31,884 bases of DNA, from NCBI GenBank assembly GCA_946479255.1, contig CAMLFK010000028.1:1-31884 (forward strand). Direction: 5' to 3'. Source of the stretch: an uncultured Oxalobacteraceae bacterium (lineage in GTDB: Bacteria; Pseudomonadota; Gammaproteobacteria; Burkholderiales; Burkholderiaceae). Positions 24,201 to 31,884 of the stretch are shown in pieces (positions within the stretch are counted from its first letter, which is position 1; each line of letters opens with the position of its first letter). Below the pieces are notes generated by a model. It made no database searches and was not told the origin of the DNA. It worked only from the letters and a program-made list of their open reading frames with translations. The position numbers were made by a program, and so were the translations under genes.

Positions 24201-25382
24201 TCAGTGCGTCGTGACGGCAGTGATGCCCTTGCGCGCCATTTCTGTGCCCGCTGTCCAGACATAGCCCGCGGCCACCGTGTCGCTCGGCGAGCCGTCGGCG
24301 TTCACCTGGTCGCGGTAGGCGATCGACATGGCGCTTTCGAGGTCGCGCGGAACGAACAGGGTTCCGTCGGTACGCAGGTCGGCTTCGGCCACCACCACTT
24401 GGCGCACGTAGTCGCGGTGGCTGCGGAAGGCCAGCGGCTCGTCGATGTCGCCGGTGATGATCTCGGCCGGGTCGCGGTTCTCAAATTTCTTGAGCATCTC
24501 GCAGGCAAGGTTGAAGTGCCCGAGCTCGTAGTCGAGAAAGCGTTCCCAGATGGCCTTGACCTTGTGGTTGGTTTCCTGGTCGATGCAGCTGTAGTAGTTG
24601 TAGCATTCGTTGGCCTCGTGCAGCACCCACTGCTCAAGCCAGCTTTCGCCCGGGTCCAGCATCGATTCGTACTGGGTCACGTGCTGCTCTTCTACCGAGG
24701 CGATCTCGGCATACAGCTGGCGCGCCAGCGGGTCGGAGAACAGCGGACCGATATTCATGTAGTAGTCGTGGGTCTGGTATTCGGCCGCGACGATGGTGAG
24801 CGCATGCATTTTCGTCAGGAAGGCGGCCTGCTTGGAATCGTACGGTGTGCGCAGGTCGTCTTCCGGGGCACGGTGATGGAAGAAGGTCGGGCGGCCCGGC
24901 AGCACGTCGGTATAGCTTTGCAGGATGTTATTGGCGTCCTTGCCTTCAAGCCGGTCCAGCAGCGCCGAGTAGCGGTACAGGTGGTCGAAGTCTTCCAGCA
25001 GGCCGAAACGGTAGACCTGGGCCAGGTAGGGGTCAGGCTCGCGCTGAGCCACCGCCGCGGTGATCTCGATGGCGACCTGCTCGTAGGCGATGGTGGTTTC
25101 CAGCGGCGAGTGGTCGGCCCCCAGCAGCCAGTTGATGGTGGTCGCCTGATGCTGCTCGGTACGCCTCACCTTGGCCAGCGGCAGGCGCAGGTCGCGGTTG
25201 AAACGCGCCGCCATGTGCCCGAAGCGCAGGGCCTCGTTTTCCATGCCATTGGTAAGGATGACGCGGATACGGCTAAACGCATCGTCGTCGAGTTTGCTCA
25301 GCGGCGACTGCACCATGTCGCGCCACGTGAATCTTTGATTGTCGAGATCCACGCCTTTTGAATCGAATAAACTGAACGCCAT
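24201..25382 (-). CDS. Ferritin-like diiron protein, long paralogue
   Basis: A 393-residue protein with no signal peptide. The C-terminal bundle shows ligand spacing E201, E231-x2-H234, E256 and E286-x2-H289, a ferritin-like two-iron pattern. The N-terminal half (about 40-145) is also helical and rich in Glu/His (RRTEQHQ, YEQVAIEI, EDFDH) and could be a second, degenerate bundle. ATG 25382 has AGGAGG 6 nt upstream; the open frame to 25481 has no other support. It heads a two-gene operon with the shorter ferritin-like gene and is divergent from the lol operon. I recognise the fold but no named enzyme. Confidence 0.8.
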   Translation of the reverse strand: MAFSLFDSKGVDLDNQRFTWRDMVQSPLSKLDDDAFSRIRVILTNGMENEALRFGHMAARFNRDLRLPLAKVRRTEQHQATTINWLLGADHSPLETTIAYEQVAIEITAAVAQREPDPYLAQVYRFGLLEDFDHLYRYSALLDRLEGKDANNILQSYTDVLPGRPTFFHHRAPEDDLRTPYDSKQAAFLTKMHALTIVAAEYQTHDYYMNIGPLFSDPLARQLYAEIASVEEQHVTQYESMLDPGESWLEQWVLHEANECYNYYSCIDQETNHKVKAIWERFLDYELGHFNLACEMLKKFENRDPAEIITGDIDEPLAFRSHRDYVRQVVVAEADLRTDGTLFVPRDLESAMSIAYRDQVNADGSPSDTVAAGYVWTAGTEMARKGITAVTTH

Positions 25383-25528
25383 ACTAGCCTCCTGTCCGGT
25401 GACGGCGCGATCCGTGCGCCGCAATGTCTTGGTTTGAGCGCCGCCCGGCAAACTGGTTCGGACTATTTTTTGACTGATCATTGCACTTGATTGGGGCCCG
25501 ATTCGATTGTGGCTATCCTGTCAAGAAT

Positions 25529-25549
25529 GAAGTTTGTGTGGCAAACTTC
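25529..25549 (+). promoter_or_regulatory. Perfect dyad in the lol operon leader
   Basis: GAAGTTTG (25529-25536) and CAAACTTC (25542-25549) pair perfectly around TGTGG, 30 bp before the lolC ATG. It could be a leader hairpin or an operator. No T run follows on either strand, so an attenuator is unlikely. Confidence 0.3.
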
Positions 25550-25579
25550 GCTCTTACGTAAAATCCATTGATGGGGACC

Positions 25580-26848
25580 ATGAGCATCATCCACAGACTG
25601 CCGTACGAATGGCTGGTCGGGCTGCGCTACACGCGCGCCGGCCGCCGCGACGGCCGCAACAGTTTTATATCGTTTATTTCGCTCATTTCCGTTTCCGGTA
25701 TAGGCCTTGGGGTGGCGGCACTGATCGTAGTGCTGTCGGTGATGAACGGCTTTCGCAAGGAAGTCACGGACCGCATGCTGTCGGTGCTGGCGCATATCGA
25801 AGTCATCGACGCGGGGCAGGGCGGCATGCCTGACTGGCGCGCCATCGAACAGACCGTCCTCAAGAACCCGGCCGTCAAGGCTGCCGCACCGTTTGTGCAG
25901 ACCCAGGGCATGCTGCTGCGTGACGGCGTGATGCGCCCGGCCCTGATCCGCGGCATCCTGCCGGCCGAGGAACCCAAGGTATCCGACATCGCCAAGAGCA
26001 TGAGCCAGGGTTCGCTGAACGATCTGCGCCCCGGTCAATTCAATATCGTGCTGGGCTACGCGCAGGCGCGCTCGCTCGGCCTGAACATCGGCGACAAGGT
26101 CACCATGGCGCTGGCCCAGGCCCAGGTCACGCCGGCCGGCATGGTGCCGCGCATGCGCAGCTTCACACTGGTCGGGGTGTTCCAGTCGGGTCACTTCGAA
26201 TTCGATAACGGCATGGCTTTCGTCCATGTCGCCGATGCGCAGAAGATGGAGCGGCTGGCCGCGCCGTCCGGCATCCGCCTGCGCATCGGCGACATGCACC
26301 AGGCGCCCCAGGTTGCGCAAGCGCTCCAGGCCAGCGTCGGCAATGCGGTCGAAGTGCGCGACTGGTCCAAGCAGAACAAGACCTGGTTTGCCGCCGTCCA
26401 GACCGAGAAGAAAATGATGATGATCGTGATGACCCTGATTATCACGGTGGCCGCCTTCAACCTGGTCTCCACGCTGGTCATGACCGTCACCGACAAGCAG
26501 GCCGACATCGCCATCCTGCGCACGCTCGGCTCCTCGCCGCGCTCGATCATGAAGATCTTCGTGATCCAGGGCGCGCTGATCGGCACCCTCGGCACGCTGG
26601 CCGGGGTGGCGCTGGGCGTGGTGGTGGCGTCGAACATCGACGTCATCGTGCCGTTCTTCGAGCGCCTGGCCGGCGCGCAGATCCTGTCCGCCGACATCTA
26701 CCAGATCACCACGCTGCCGTCCGACATGCGCTGGGTCGACGTGATGGCCATCGGCGGCATTGCCGTGCTGATGGCCTTCGTGGCGACGATTTATCCAAGC
26801 ATGACCGCCTCGCGCGTCAAGCCGGCGGAGGCGCTGCGCTATGAATAA
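25580..26848 (+). CDS. lolC: Lipoprotein-releasing ABC transporter permease, LolC-like
   Basis: A 422-residue inner-membrane permease that extracts outer-membrane lipoproteins and hands them to LolA. The order is TM1 (about 25-50: [20 protein letters not shown]), a large periplasmic MacB-like domain, and three C-terminal TMs in an FtsX domain (about 280-415). The hook-region sequence [18 protein letters not shown] resembles the LolA-binding hook of E. coli LolC. ATG 25580 ([11 protein letters not shown]) fits the family; an upstream ATG at 25571 and a TTG at 25568 are in frame. Its last 8 bp overlap lolD. It is first in lolC-lolD-lolE-like-lolD2. Confidence 0.93.
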   Translation: MSIIHRLPYEWLVGLRYTRAGRRDGRNSFISFISLISVSGIGLGVAALIVVLSVMNGFRKEVTDRMLSVLAHIEVIDAGQGGMPDWRAIEQTVLKNPAVKAAAPFVQTQGMLLRDGVMRPALIRGILPAEEPKVSDIAKSMSQGSLNDLRPGQFNIVLGYAQARSLGLNIGDKVTMALAQAQVTPAGMVPRMRSFTLVGVFQSGHFEFDNGMAFVHVADAQKMERLAAPSGIRLRIGDMHQAPQVAQALQASVGNAVEVRDWSKQNKTWFAAVQTEKKMMMIVMTLIITVAAFNLVSTLVMTVTDKQADIAILRTLGSSPRSIMKIFVIQGALIGTLGTLAGVALGVVVASNIDVIVPFFERLAGAQILSADIYQITTLPSDMRWVDVMAIGGIAVLMAFVATIYPSMTASRVKPAEALRYE

Positions 26849-27566
26849 TCCAGGCAATCACACCGTGCTGTCCTGCCGCGGTCTCGGCAAAACCTACGTG
26901 CAGGGCGAGTACCGCGTCGATGTGCTCAGCAAGATTGACTTTCAGGTGGCGCGCGGCGAACACGTGGCCATCGTCGGCGCCTCCGGCTCCGGCAAATCGA
27001 CCCTGCTGCACCTGCTGGGCGGGCTCGATACCCCAACCAGCGGCATCGTCACCTTGCAAGGCCAGGACATGGCCGCGCTGTCGGAATCCGCGCGCGGCGA
27101 CCTGCGCAACCGTTCGCTTGGCTTCGTCTACCAGTTCCATCACCTGCTGCCGGAATTCTCGGCGCTCGACAACGTCGCCATGCCGCTGCTGATCCGCCGC
27201 GAGAAGCGCAGTGCGGCGCGCGAGCGTGCCGCCGCCATGCTCGAGCGCGTGGGCCTGGGCCGGCGCGCGGTGCACCGGCCCGGTGAACTGTCGGGCGGCG
27301 AACGCCAGCGGGTGGCACTGGCGCGGGCGCTGGTCACCCAGCCGGCCTGCGTGCTGGCCGATGAGCCGACCGGTAACCTCGACCACAGCACCGCGCAGCA
27401 GATTTTTGCGCTGATGGTCGAACTGTCGCGCACCCTCGGCACCGCCTTCGTCATCGTCACCCACGATAAGGAACTGGCCGGGCGCTGCGACCGCGTGCTG
27501 CGCCTGACCGAACACGGCCTGCAGCCCCACGAAACAGCCAAGACTATTCAAGGCGTGAGCGTATGA
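26841..27566 (+). CDS. lolD: Lipoprotein-releasing ATPase LolD, copy 1
   Basis: A 241-residue ABC ATPase that energises lipoprotein release. Walker A is GASGSGKST, with the Q-loop in [16 protein letters not shown], signature [15 protein letters not shown], Walker [12 protein letters not shown] and switch His in IVTHD. The linker between Walker A and signature is typical LolD. It overlaps lolC by 8 bp and the next permease gene by 4 bp (ATGA), so it is translated as part of a coupled operon. It is very similar to copy 2, differing mostly at the termini and in the segment before the signature. Confidence 0.95.
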   Translation: MNNPGNHTVLSCRGLGKTYVQGEYRVDVLSKIDFQVARGEHVAIVGASGSGKSTLLHLLGGLDTPTSGIVTLQGQDMAALSESARGDLRNRSLGFVYQFHHLLPEFSALDNVAMPLLIRREKRSAARERAAAMLERVGLGRRAVHRPGELSGGERQRVALARALVTQPACVLADEPTGNLDHSTAQQIFALMVELSRTLGTAFVIVTHDKELAGRCDRVLRLTEHGLQPHETAKTIQGVSV

Positions 27567-28840
27567 GTTTTCTCGATTTGAATTTCCTCGACAAGCTGCC
27601 TTATGAATGGACCGTCGGCGTGCGCTACACGCGCGCCGGCAAGCGCAGTGGGCGCAACAGCTTCATCTCCTTCATCTCCTTGATTTCCGTGTCCGGCATC
27701 GCCCTGGGCGTGGCCGCCCTGATCGTCGTGCTGTCGGTGATGAACGGCTTCCAGAAAGAAGTCACCAACCGCATGCTGTCGGTGCTGCCGCACATCGAAG
27801 TCTATGACGTGCGCGGCGCCATGCCCGACTGGGCAGGCGCGGTAAAGGTAGCGCGCGAGAACCCGGCCGTGACGGGCGCTTCGCCCTTCGTGGTCACCCA
27901 GGGCATGCTGATGTCCGACGGCGTCATGAAGCCGGCCGTGGTGCGGGGTGTGCTGCCCGAGCAGGAACTGCAGGTATCCGATGTGCCCAACAACGTCAAG
28001 CAGGGTAGCTTCGCGGCGCTGCGCGAAGGCCAGTTCAACATCGTGCTGGGTATCGAACTGGCGCGCGGTCTGAACCTCAAGGTCGGCGACAAGGTTGCCA
28101 TGGCGGTGGCGCCGGAGCAGGGCGGCAGTGCAATGGCCCCGCGCCTGGTCAATTTCAGCGTGGCGGGCATCTTCGAGGCCGGCCACTTCGACTACGATTC
28201 CGGCATGGCTTACGTGCACCTGGCCGATGCGATGCAAGTGGCCAAGGTCAATGCGCCGGCCGGCATCCAGCTGCGCATCGCCGACATGCACCGCGCGCCG
28301 CTGGTGGCGCGCGAACTGATGGCCAGCATGGGCGAGCAGGTCATGATCCGCGACTGGTCGCAGCAGAACGCCACCTGGTTCGCCGCGGTGCAAAGCCAGA
28401 AGAAGATGATGTTCGTGATCCTGGTGCTGATCATCGCGGTGGCCGCTTTTAACCTGGTCGCCACCCTGGTCATGACCGTCACCGACAAACAGGCCGACAT
28501 CGCCATCCTGCGCACGCTGGGCTCCTCGCCGCGCTCGATCATGAAGGTCTTCATGATCCAGGGCGCGCTGGTCGGCATCATGGGCACCCTGGCCGGCGTG
28601 GGACTGGGCATGCTGGTGGCGCTCAATATCGACATCATCGTGCCGGCCATCGAACGTGTGCTGGGCGTGCAGTTCCTGTCCAAGGACATCTACCTGATCA
28701 GTACCTTGCCGTCCGACCTGCGCTGGGCCGATGTGCTGGCCATCGGCGGCGTCTCGGTGGCGCTGGCCTTTGTCGCCACGCTTTACCCTAGCTACAGCGC
28801 ATCGCGCGTGAAACCGGCGGAGGCCCTGCGCTATGAATGA
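27563..28840 (+). CDS. lolE: Lipoprotein-releasing permease, second copy, LolE-like
   Basis: A 425-residue permease with the same topology as the first copy: TM1 near 30-55, a periplasmic domain, and an FtsX domain with three TMs (about 280-420). Long stretches match copy 1 almost exactly, for example [13 protein letters not shown] and [20 protein letters not shown]. The hook region differs: [16 protein letters not shown] replaces the TPAG-type hook, as would suit a LolE-type subunit that does not bind LolA. I call it lolE on that basis, with moderate confidence. It overlaps lolD copy 1 by 4 bp and copy 2 by 8 bp. Confidence 0.88.
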   Translation: MSFLDLNFLDKLPYEWTVGVRYTRAGKRSGRNSFISFISLISVSGIALGVAALIVVLSVMNGFQKEVTNRMLSVLPHIEVYDVRGAMPDWAGAVKVARENPAVTGASPFVVTQGMLMSDGVMKPAVVRGVLPEQELQVSDVPNNVKQGSFAALREGQFNIVLGIELARGLNLKVGDKVAMAVAPEQGGSAMAPRLVNFSVAGIFEAGHFDYDSGMAYVHLADAMQVAKVNAPAGIQLRIADMHRAPLVARELMASMGEQVMIRDWSQQNATWFAAVQSQKKMMFVILVLIIAVAAFNLVATLVMTVTDKQADIAILRTLGSSPRSIMKVFMIQGALVGIMGTLAGVGLGMLVALNIDIIVPAIERVLGVQFLSKDIYLISTLPSDLRWADVLAIGGVSVALAFVATLYPSYSASRVKPAEALRYE

Positions 28841-29543
28841 CACGAACAAGAAGAACGAAGGCGCGCCGGTGCTGGCATCGCGCGCTCTGGGCAAGACCTT
28901 TGTCCAGGGTGACTACCAGGTCAAGGTGCTGAACAATGTCGACTTCAGCATCTACCCCGGCGAACGAGTGGCAATCGTCGGCGCATCCGGCTCCGGCAAG
29001 TCGACTTTGCTACATTTGCTGGGCGGGTTGGATACCCCGAGCAGCGGGTCGGTCACGCTTCTGGAACGCGATTTCGCCAGGCTCTCCGAGACGGCGCGCG
29101 GCGATCTGCGCAACCGCTCGCTCGGCTTCGTCTACCAGTTTCACCACCTGCTGCCGGAGTTCTCAGCGCTCGACAACGTCGTCATGCCGCTGCTGATCCG
29201 GCGCGAGGCGCGCGCCGATGCGGTGAAAAAGGCCCAGGCCATCCTGGAGCGGGTAGGGCTGTCCAAACGCGTGGTGCACCGGCCGGGCGAGCTGTCCGGC
29301 GGCGAACGCCAGCGCGTTGCCCTGGCGCGCGCGCTGGTGACCCAGCCGGCCTGCGTGCTGGCCGATGAGCCGACCGGTAACCTGGATCACGCGACGGCGC
29401 AGCAGATCTTCGACCTGATGCTGGAATTGTCCAGGACCCTGGGCACTGCCTTCGTGATCGTCACGCACGATATGGAACTGGCGCGCCGCTGCGACCGCGT
29501 GCTGCGCCTGACCGAACATGGATTGCAAGCCGTGGAGAGCTAA
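28833..29543 (+). CDS. lolD: Lipoprotein-releasing ATPase LolD, copy 2
   Basis: A 236-residue ATPase with all ABC motifs intact: [40 protein letters not shown] and IVTHD. It parallels copy 1 in position, overlapping its permease gene by 8 bp, and in sequence. Most organisms have a single LolD for a LolC/LolE pair. Two intact ATPases raise the possibility of a mixed ATPase pair or dosage effect. It lies 2 bp before the tatD-family gene. Confidence 0.94.
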   Translation: MNDTNKKNEGAPVLASRALGKTFVQGDYQVKVLNNVDFSIYPGERVAIVGASGSGKSTLLHLLGGLDTPSSGSVTLLERDFARLSETARGDLRNRSLGFVYQFHHLLPEFSALDNVVMPLLIRREARADAVKKAQAILERVGLSKRVVHRPGELSGGERQRVALARALVTQPACVLADEPTGNLDHATAQQIFDLMLELSRTLGTAFVIVTHDMELARRCDRVLRLTEHGLQAVES

Positions 29544-29545
29544 GC

Positions 29546-30349
29546 ATGTGGATCGATACCCATTGTCACCTGGATGCCCACGAATTCAACCCGCAGCCGC
29601 TCGACGTGGCACAGCGGGCAAGCGAGAACGGCGTGGCGATGATCGTCATCCCGGCCGTGGAGCGCGCTAACTTCGACGTCGTGGCGCAGCTGGGTACCGA
29701 TGCGCCGAACACCAGCTACGCACTGGGCATCCACCCCATCTGCGTGCCGCAGGCGCGCGAGGAAGACCTGGCGCTGTTGCGCCGGCGGGTGGAAGCGTCG
29801 ATGGGGGATCCAAACCTGGTGGCGATCGGCGAAATCGGGCTGGATTTTTTCATTCCCATGCTGTGCGAGCCGGCCATGCGCGCAAAGCAGGACCATTTTT
29901 TCCGCGAACAGCTGCGCCTGGCGCGCGACGTCGGCCTGCCGGTCTTGATGCATGTGCGCCGCTCGCAGGACCAGGTGCTTAAACATGTGCGGCAAATCCG
30001 CCAGCATGGCGGGATCGCCCATGCCTTCAACGGCAGCTTTCAGCAAGCCGAGATCTATATCGACCTGGGTTTCAAGCTGGGTTTCGGCGGCGCCATGACG
30101 TTTACCCGCGCGCTGCAGATCCGCAGGCTGGCCATGCAGTTGCCCTTGGAGGCGATCGTGCTGGAGACGGATGCGCCGGATATTGCGCCGGCCTGGATCC
30201 ACCCGGCCCGCAACAGCCCCGAGCACCTGCCGGCGATCGGTGCGGCGCTGGCGGAAATGCGCGGGCTCGACCCGGAACTGGTGGCGCGCGAGACCGGCGC
30301 CAATGCGTTCGCGGCGATTCCGCGCCTGCGCCCGTTGTTGCAGTCGTGA
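29546..30349 (+). CDS. TatD family metal-dependent hydrolase/DNase
   Basis: A 267-residue TIM-barrel metallohydrolase. Metal ligands are seen in DTHCHLD (residues 4-10), GEIGLDF, LMHVRR, the conserved HAFNGS and ETDAPDI. TatD proteins are 3'-5' DNases or related nucleases. The usual HS/HxR context after the second strand reads MHVRRSQDQ, a common variant in this subgroup. The start lies 2 bp after the lolD copy 2 stop, so it is probably the last gene of the lol operon. It converges on the DUF3016 gene with 3 bp between. I give no symbol because several paralogues (tatD, ycfH, yjjV) cannot be told apart here. Confidence 0.92.
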   Translation: MWIDTHCHLDAHEFNPQPLDVAQRASENGVAMIVIPAVERANFDVVAQLGTDAPNTSYALGIHPICVPQAREEDLALLRRRVEASMGDPNLVAIGEIGLDFFIPMLCEPAMRAKQDHFFREQLRLARDVGLPVLMHVRRSQDQVLKHVRQIRQHGGIAHAFNGSFQQAEIYIDLGFKLGFGGAMTFTRALQIRRLAMQLPLEAIVLETDAPDIAPAWIHPARNSPEHLPAIGAALAEMRGLDPELVARETGANAFAAIPRLRPLLQS

Positions 30350-30352
30350 ACG

Positions 30353-30841
30353 TTAACGGGCGGCGACAATTTCCTTCTTGAACCAATCGTCCAGCATTTG
30401 CTTTTCGTAAGCGTAAATCTCTTGGCTGTAGCGATTTAATCCCTGCTGGTAATTCGTGTCGGTCAGGCGGCGCTCGCCGCTGCTGACGACCTTCCCGTCC
30501 TGTTCGATGCTGTAGCGCATTTTGATTACCGGGTAATCGGCACGTCCCTTCATCACCCGGATATCCCGGACCGGCACGCGCGGAAACACTTCGCCCGCAA
30601 GGTCGATATCGAGGATTTCGACCTTCAAGGTCTGGCCGGCCGGCAGTTTGGCCGCCAGCAGGTCAAAGTGTTCCTGCAGATGCATTTCCATCGCTTCGCG
30701 TTCGCCTTTCCAGCGAGGCACGTCGCTCATTTTCTCGGTATTAACGAACGTGACTTTCGCCGGGGTAGCGGCCTGGGCGGATGCTGAAAACATTGCTGCG
30801 GTGGTAATTGCAACGGCAACGAGATGGCTAAAGTTTTTCAT
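30353..30841 (-). CDS. Secreted DUF3016 family protein
   Basis: A 162-residue protein with a Sec signal peptide (MKNFSHLVAVAITTAAMFSA, then AQA-ATP, cleavage near 24). The mature part has the DUF3016 pattern: KVTFVNTEKMSDVPRWKGER, LKVEILDIDLAGE, a basic RVPVRDIRVMKGRADYP and a C-terminal DDWF. It is probably periplasmic. I start at ATG 30841 because it opens the signal peptide; an upstream frame to 30874 is unsupported. The ribosome-binding site is weak. It is divergent from comEC, with a 150-bp intergenic region that must hold both promoters. The function is unknown. Confidence 0.85.
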   Translation of the reverse strand: MKNFSHLVAVAITTAAMFSASAQAATPAKVTFVNTEKMSDVPRWKGEREAMEMHLQEHFDLLAAKLPAGQTLKVEILDIDLAGEVFPRVPVRDIRVMKGRADYPVIKMRYSIEQDGKVVSSGERRLTDTNYQQGLNRYSQEIYAYEKQMLDDWFKKEIVAAR

Positions 30842-30991
30842 GGCAGACAGTTCCTGCGTAATTAAATTGGGCAATGTTCAATATACGCCGATCGGGGCGT
30901 TTCATGTTTAAACGGACTGTCGCATTTTGTATCAAATTGTGGATATCGATTGGCCAGCAAACTACCGGTTTCAACTTTTTCCGGAACGTTC

Positions 30992-31884
30992 ATGCGTGCA
31001 GCGATCCTCGGCTTCGTCGGCGGCGCGGCCGTGTTGCAGATACAGCCTGCCTTGCCGGACACCTTGACACTTGCGGCGCTGGCGGTGGTGGCGGTGCTGT
31101 TCGCCTTGCTGCGGCGGATCATTTGCTCCGTGGCGGCGGGCGCCATCGGCGGATTTTGCTGGGCTGCGCTGCTGGCCCACGGTGCGCTGGCGCCGAGCCT
31201 GTCGCTTGAAGATGAAGGCGCCGACATCGAACTCATCGGCACCATCGACAGCCTGCCGCACCGCTTCGACGGCGGGGTGCGCTTCAACTTCGCGGTCGAG
31301 CAGGCACGCGGGGCGCGCCATAGCGTGCCGCCGCGGGTATCGCTTGCCTGGTACAGCGGCTACCGTTCGGCCGGCACGCCCATTGCCCAGGTCCGGCCGG
31401 GAGAACGGTGGCGGCTCACCGTCCGCATGCAGCGCCCGCACGGCAGCGCCAACCCGTATGGCTTCGATTATGAACTGTGGCTTCTGGAGCAGGGCGTGCG
31501 CGCCACCGGCTATGTGCGTCCGGCCGGCGCGCCCCCCCGGCGGCTGGAGAGCTTCGTCGCCAGCCCGCATAATGTGGTGCAGCGCACACGCGCGGCGCTG
31601 CGCGACCGGATCGAATCCGCATTGGCGGACAAGCCCTATGCCGGCGTGATTGTCGCCCTGGTGGTGGGCGACCAGCGCGCCATCGAGCAGTCCGACTGGA
31701 ATGTCTTCAACCGCACCGGCATCGGGCATCTGATTTCCATCTCGGGACTGCACGTCACCATGGTCGCGGGCTGCTTTGCGATGCTGCTGTCGTTCTTGTG
31801 GCGTCGGTCATTCTTCACCGATGCCCAGCTGCCCCTGCTGCTGCCGGCCCCGAAGGTCGCCGCACTGGCCGGCGCTTTGGCCGC
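30992..31884 (+). CDS. comEC: ComEC/Rec2 family DNA internalization protein (N-terminal part, cut by window end)
   Basis: The open frame starts at ATG 30992 (MRAAILGFVGGAAVLQIQ) and runs off the window after 297 codons; family members are about 750-850 residues. Hydrophobic N-terminal segments (about 1-65) are followed by the DUF4131 OB-like domain (PYGFDYELWLLEQGVRATGY). The competence domain then opens with VIVALVVGDQRAI and the diagnostic HLISISGLHVTMVAG. ComEC forms the inner-membrane channel for single-stranded DNA uptake. GGAA lies 6 nt before the ATG. It is identified confidently despite truncation. Confidence 0.92.
   Translation, partial: MRAAILGFVGGAAVLQIQPALPDTLTLAALAVVAVLFALLRRIICSVAAGAIGGFCWAALLAHGALAPSLSLEDEGADIELIGTIDSLPHRFDGGVRFNFAVEQARGARHSVPPRVSLAWYSGYRSAGTPIAQVRPGERWRLTVRMQRPHGSANPYGFDYELWLLEQGVRATGYVRPAGAPPRRLESFVASPHNVVQRTRAALRDRIESALADKPYAGVIVALVVGDQRAIEQSDWNVFNRTGIGHLISISGLHVTMVAGCFAMLLSFLWRRSFFTDAQLPLLLPAPKVAALAGALA

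Larger units (their letters stand above)
25580..29543 (+). repeat. Tandem duplication of a lolC-lolD cassette (period about 1.99 kb)
   Basis: The lolD starts are 1992 bp apart and the permease starts 1983 bp. Both copies keep the same 8-bp permease/ATPase overlap. Nucleotide similarity is very high in the FtsX core (around 26479 and 28468) and in the lolD Walker B region (around 27346 and 29350), and lower in the periplasmic domains. Confidence 0.85.

Noticed and set aside
27548..28894. A 448-codon minus-strand open frame, and a similar one at 25478-26857
   Set aside because: Both are antisense shadows of the two Lol permeases and resemble each other only because the permeases do.

Overview
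The window is a GC-rich proteobacterial chromosome segment. Gene content and protein style (LolC/LolE-type transporters, recJ/prfB/lysS, an RpfE-like neighbour of recJ, PrkA-YeaH-SpoVR) point to a betaproteobacterium, most likely Oxalobacteraceae close to Massilia, Duganella or Janthinobacterium. That placement is inference from protein recognition. I found no tRNA, rRNA, CRISPR array or prophage.

Layout. 1-3991 (minus): prkA, yeaH-like and a cut-off spoVR, a stress or starvation operon. 4271-8756: DUF445 membrane protein (+), GNAT acetyltransferase (-), a 78-residue conserved protein (+), a CLC channel/antiporter with fluoride-exporter-like motifs (+) and a secreted DUF4380 protein (-). 8899-10758 (+): an EAL-CBS-GGDEF cyclic-di-GMP protein. 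10768-14158 (minus): prfB, HAD phosphatase and lysS, ending in an intrinsic terminator. prfB carries the classic RF2 programmed +1 frameshift.

14192-16801 (minus): a complete group II intron of about 2.61 kb. It has a 565-residue RT/maturase/HNH protein, a 34-nt domain V, a domain VI with bulged A, a GTGCG 5' end, and an EBS1 that pairs perfectly with the six exon bases before the 5' splice site. It sits in the prfB leader, 33 bp upstream of the prfB start. The only good upstream -10 box (TATAAT) overlaps the intron's IBS2 target. This is the most interesting locus in the window, because it bears on how an essential release factor is expressed.

16898-20418: cpdB (+, periplasmic nucleotide scavenging), then a minus-strand Xre/RES toxin-antitoxin operon with a DUF2288 gene as third member and a dyad operator over its promoter. 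20467-23180 (minus): recJ, translationally coupled to an RpfE-like gene. 23348-25382 (minus): two ferritin-like diiron proteins in one operon. 25580-30349 (+): a tandemly duplicated lolC-lolD cassette (LolC, LolD, LolE-like, LolD2) followed by a TatD-family nuclease. 30353-31884: a small secreted DUF3016 protein (-) and the start of ComEC (+), cut by the window end.

Most genes are ordinary chromosomal core or near-core functions. The accessory elements are the group II intron and the toxin-antitoxin module, both between recJ and prfB. Those two genes adjoin lysS in E. coli but are about 6.3 kb apart here.
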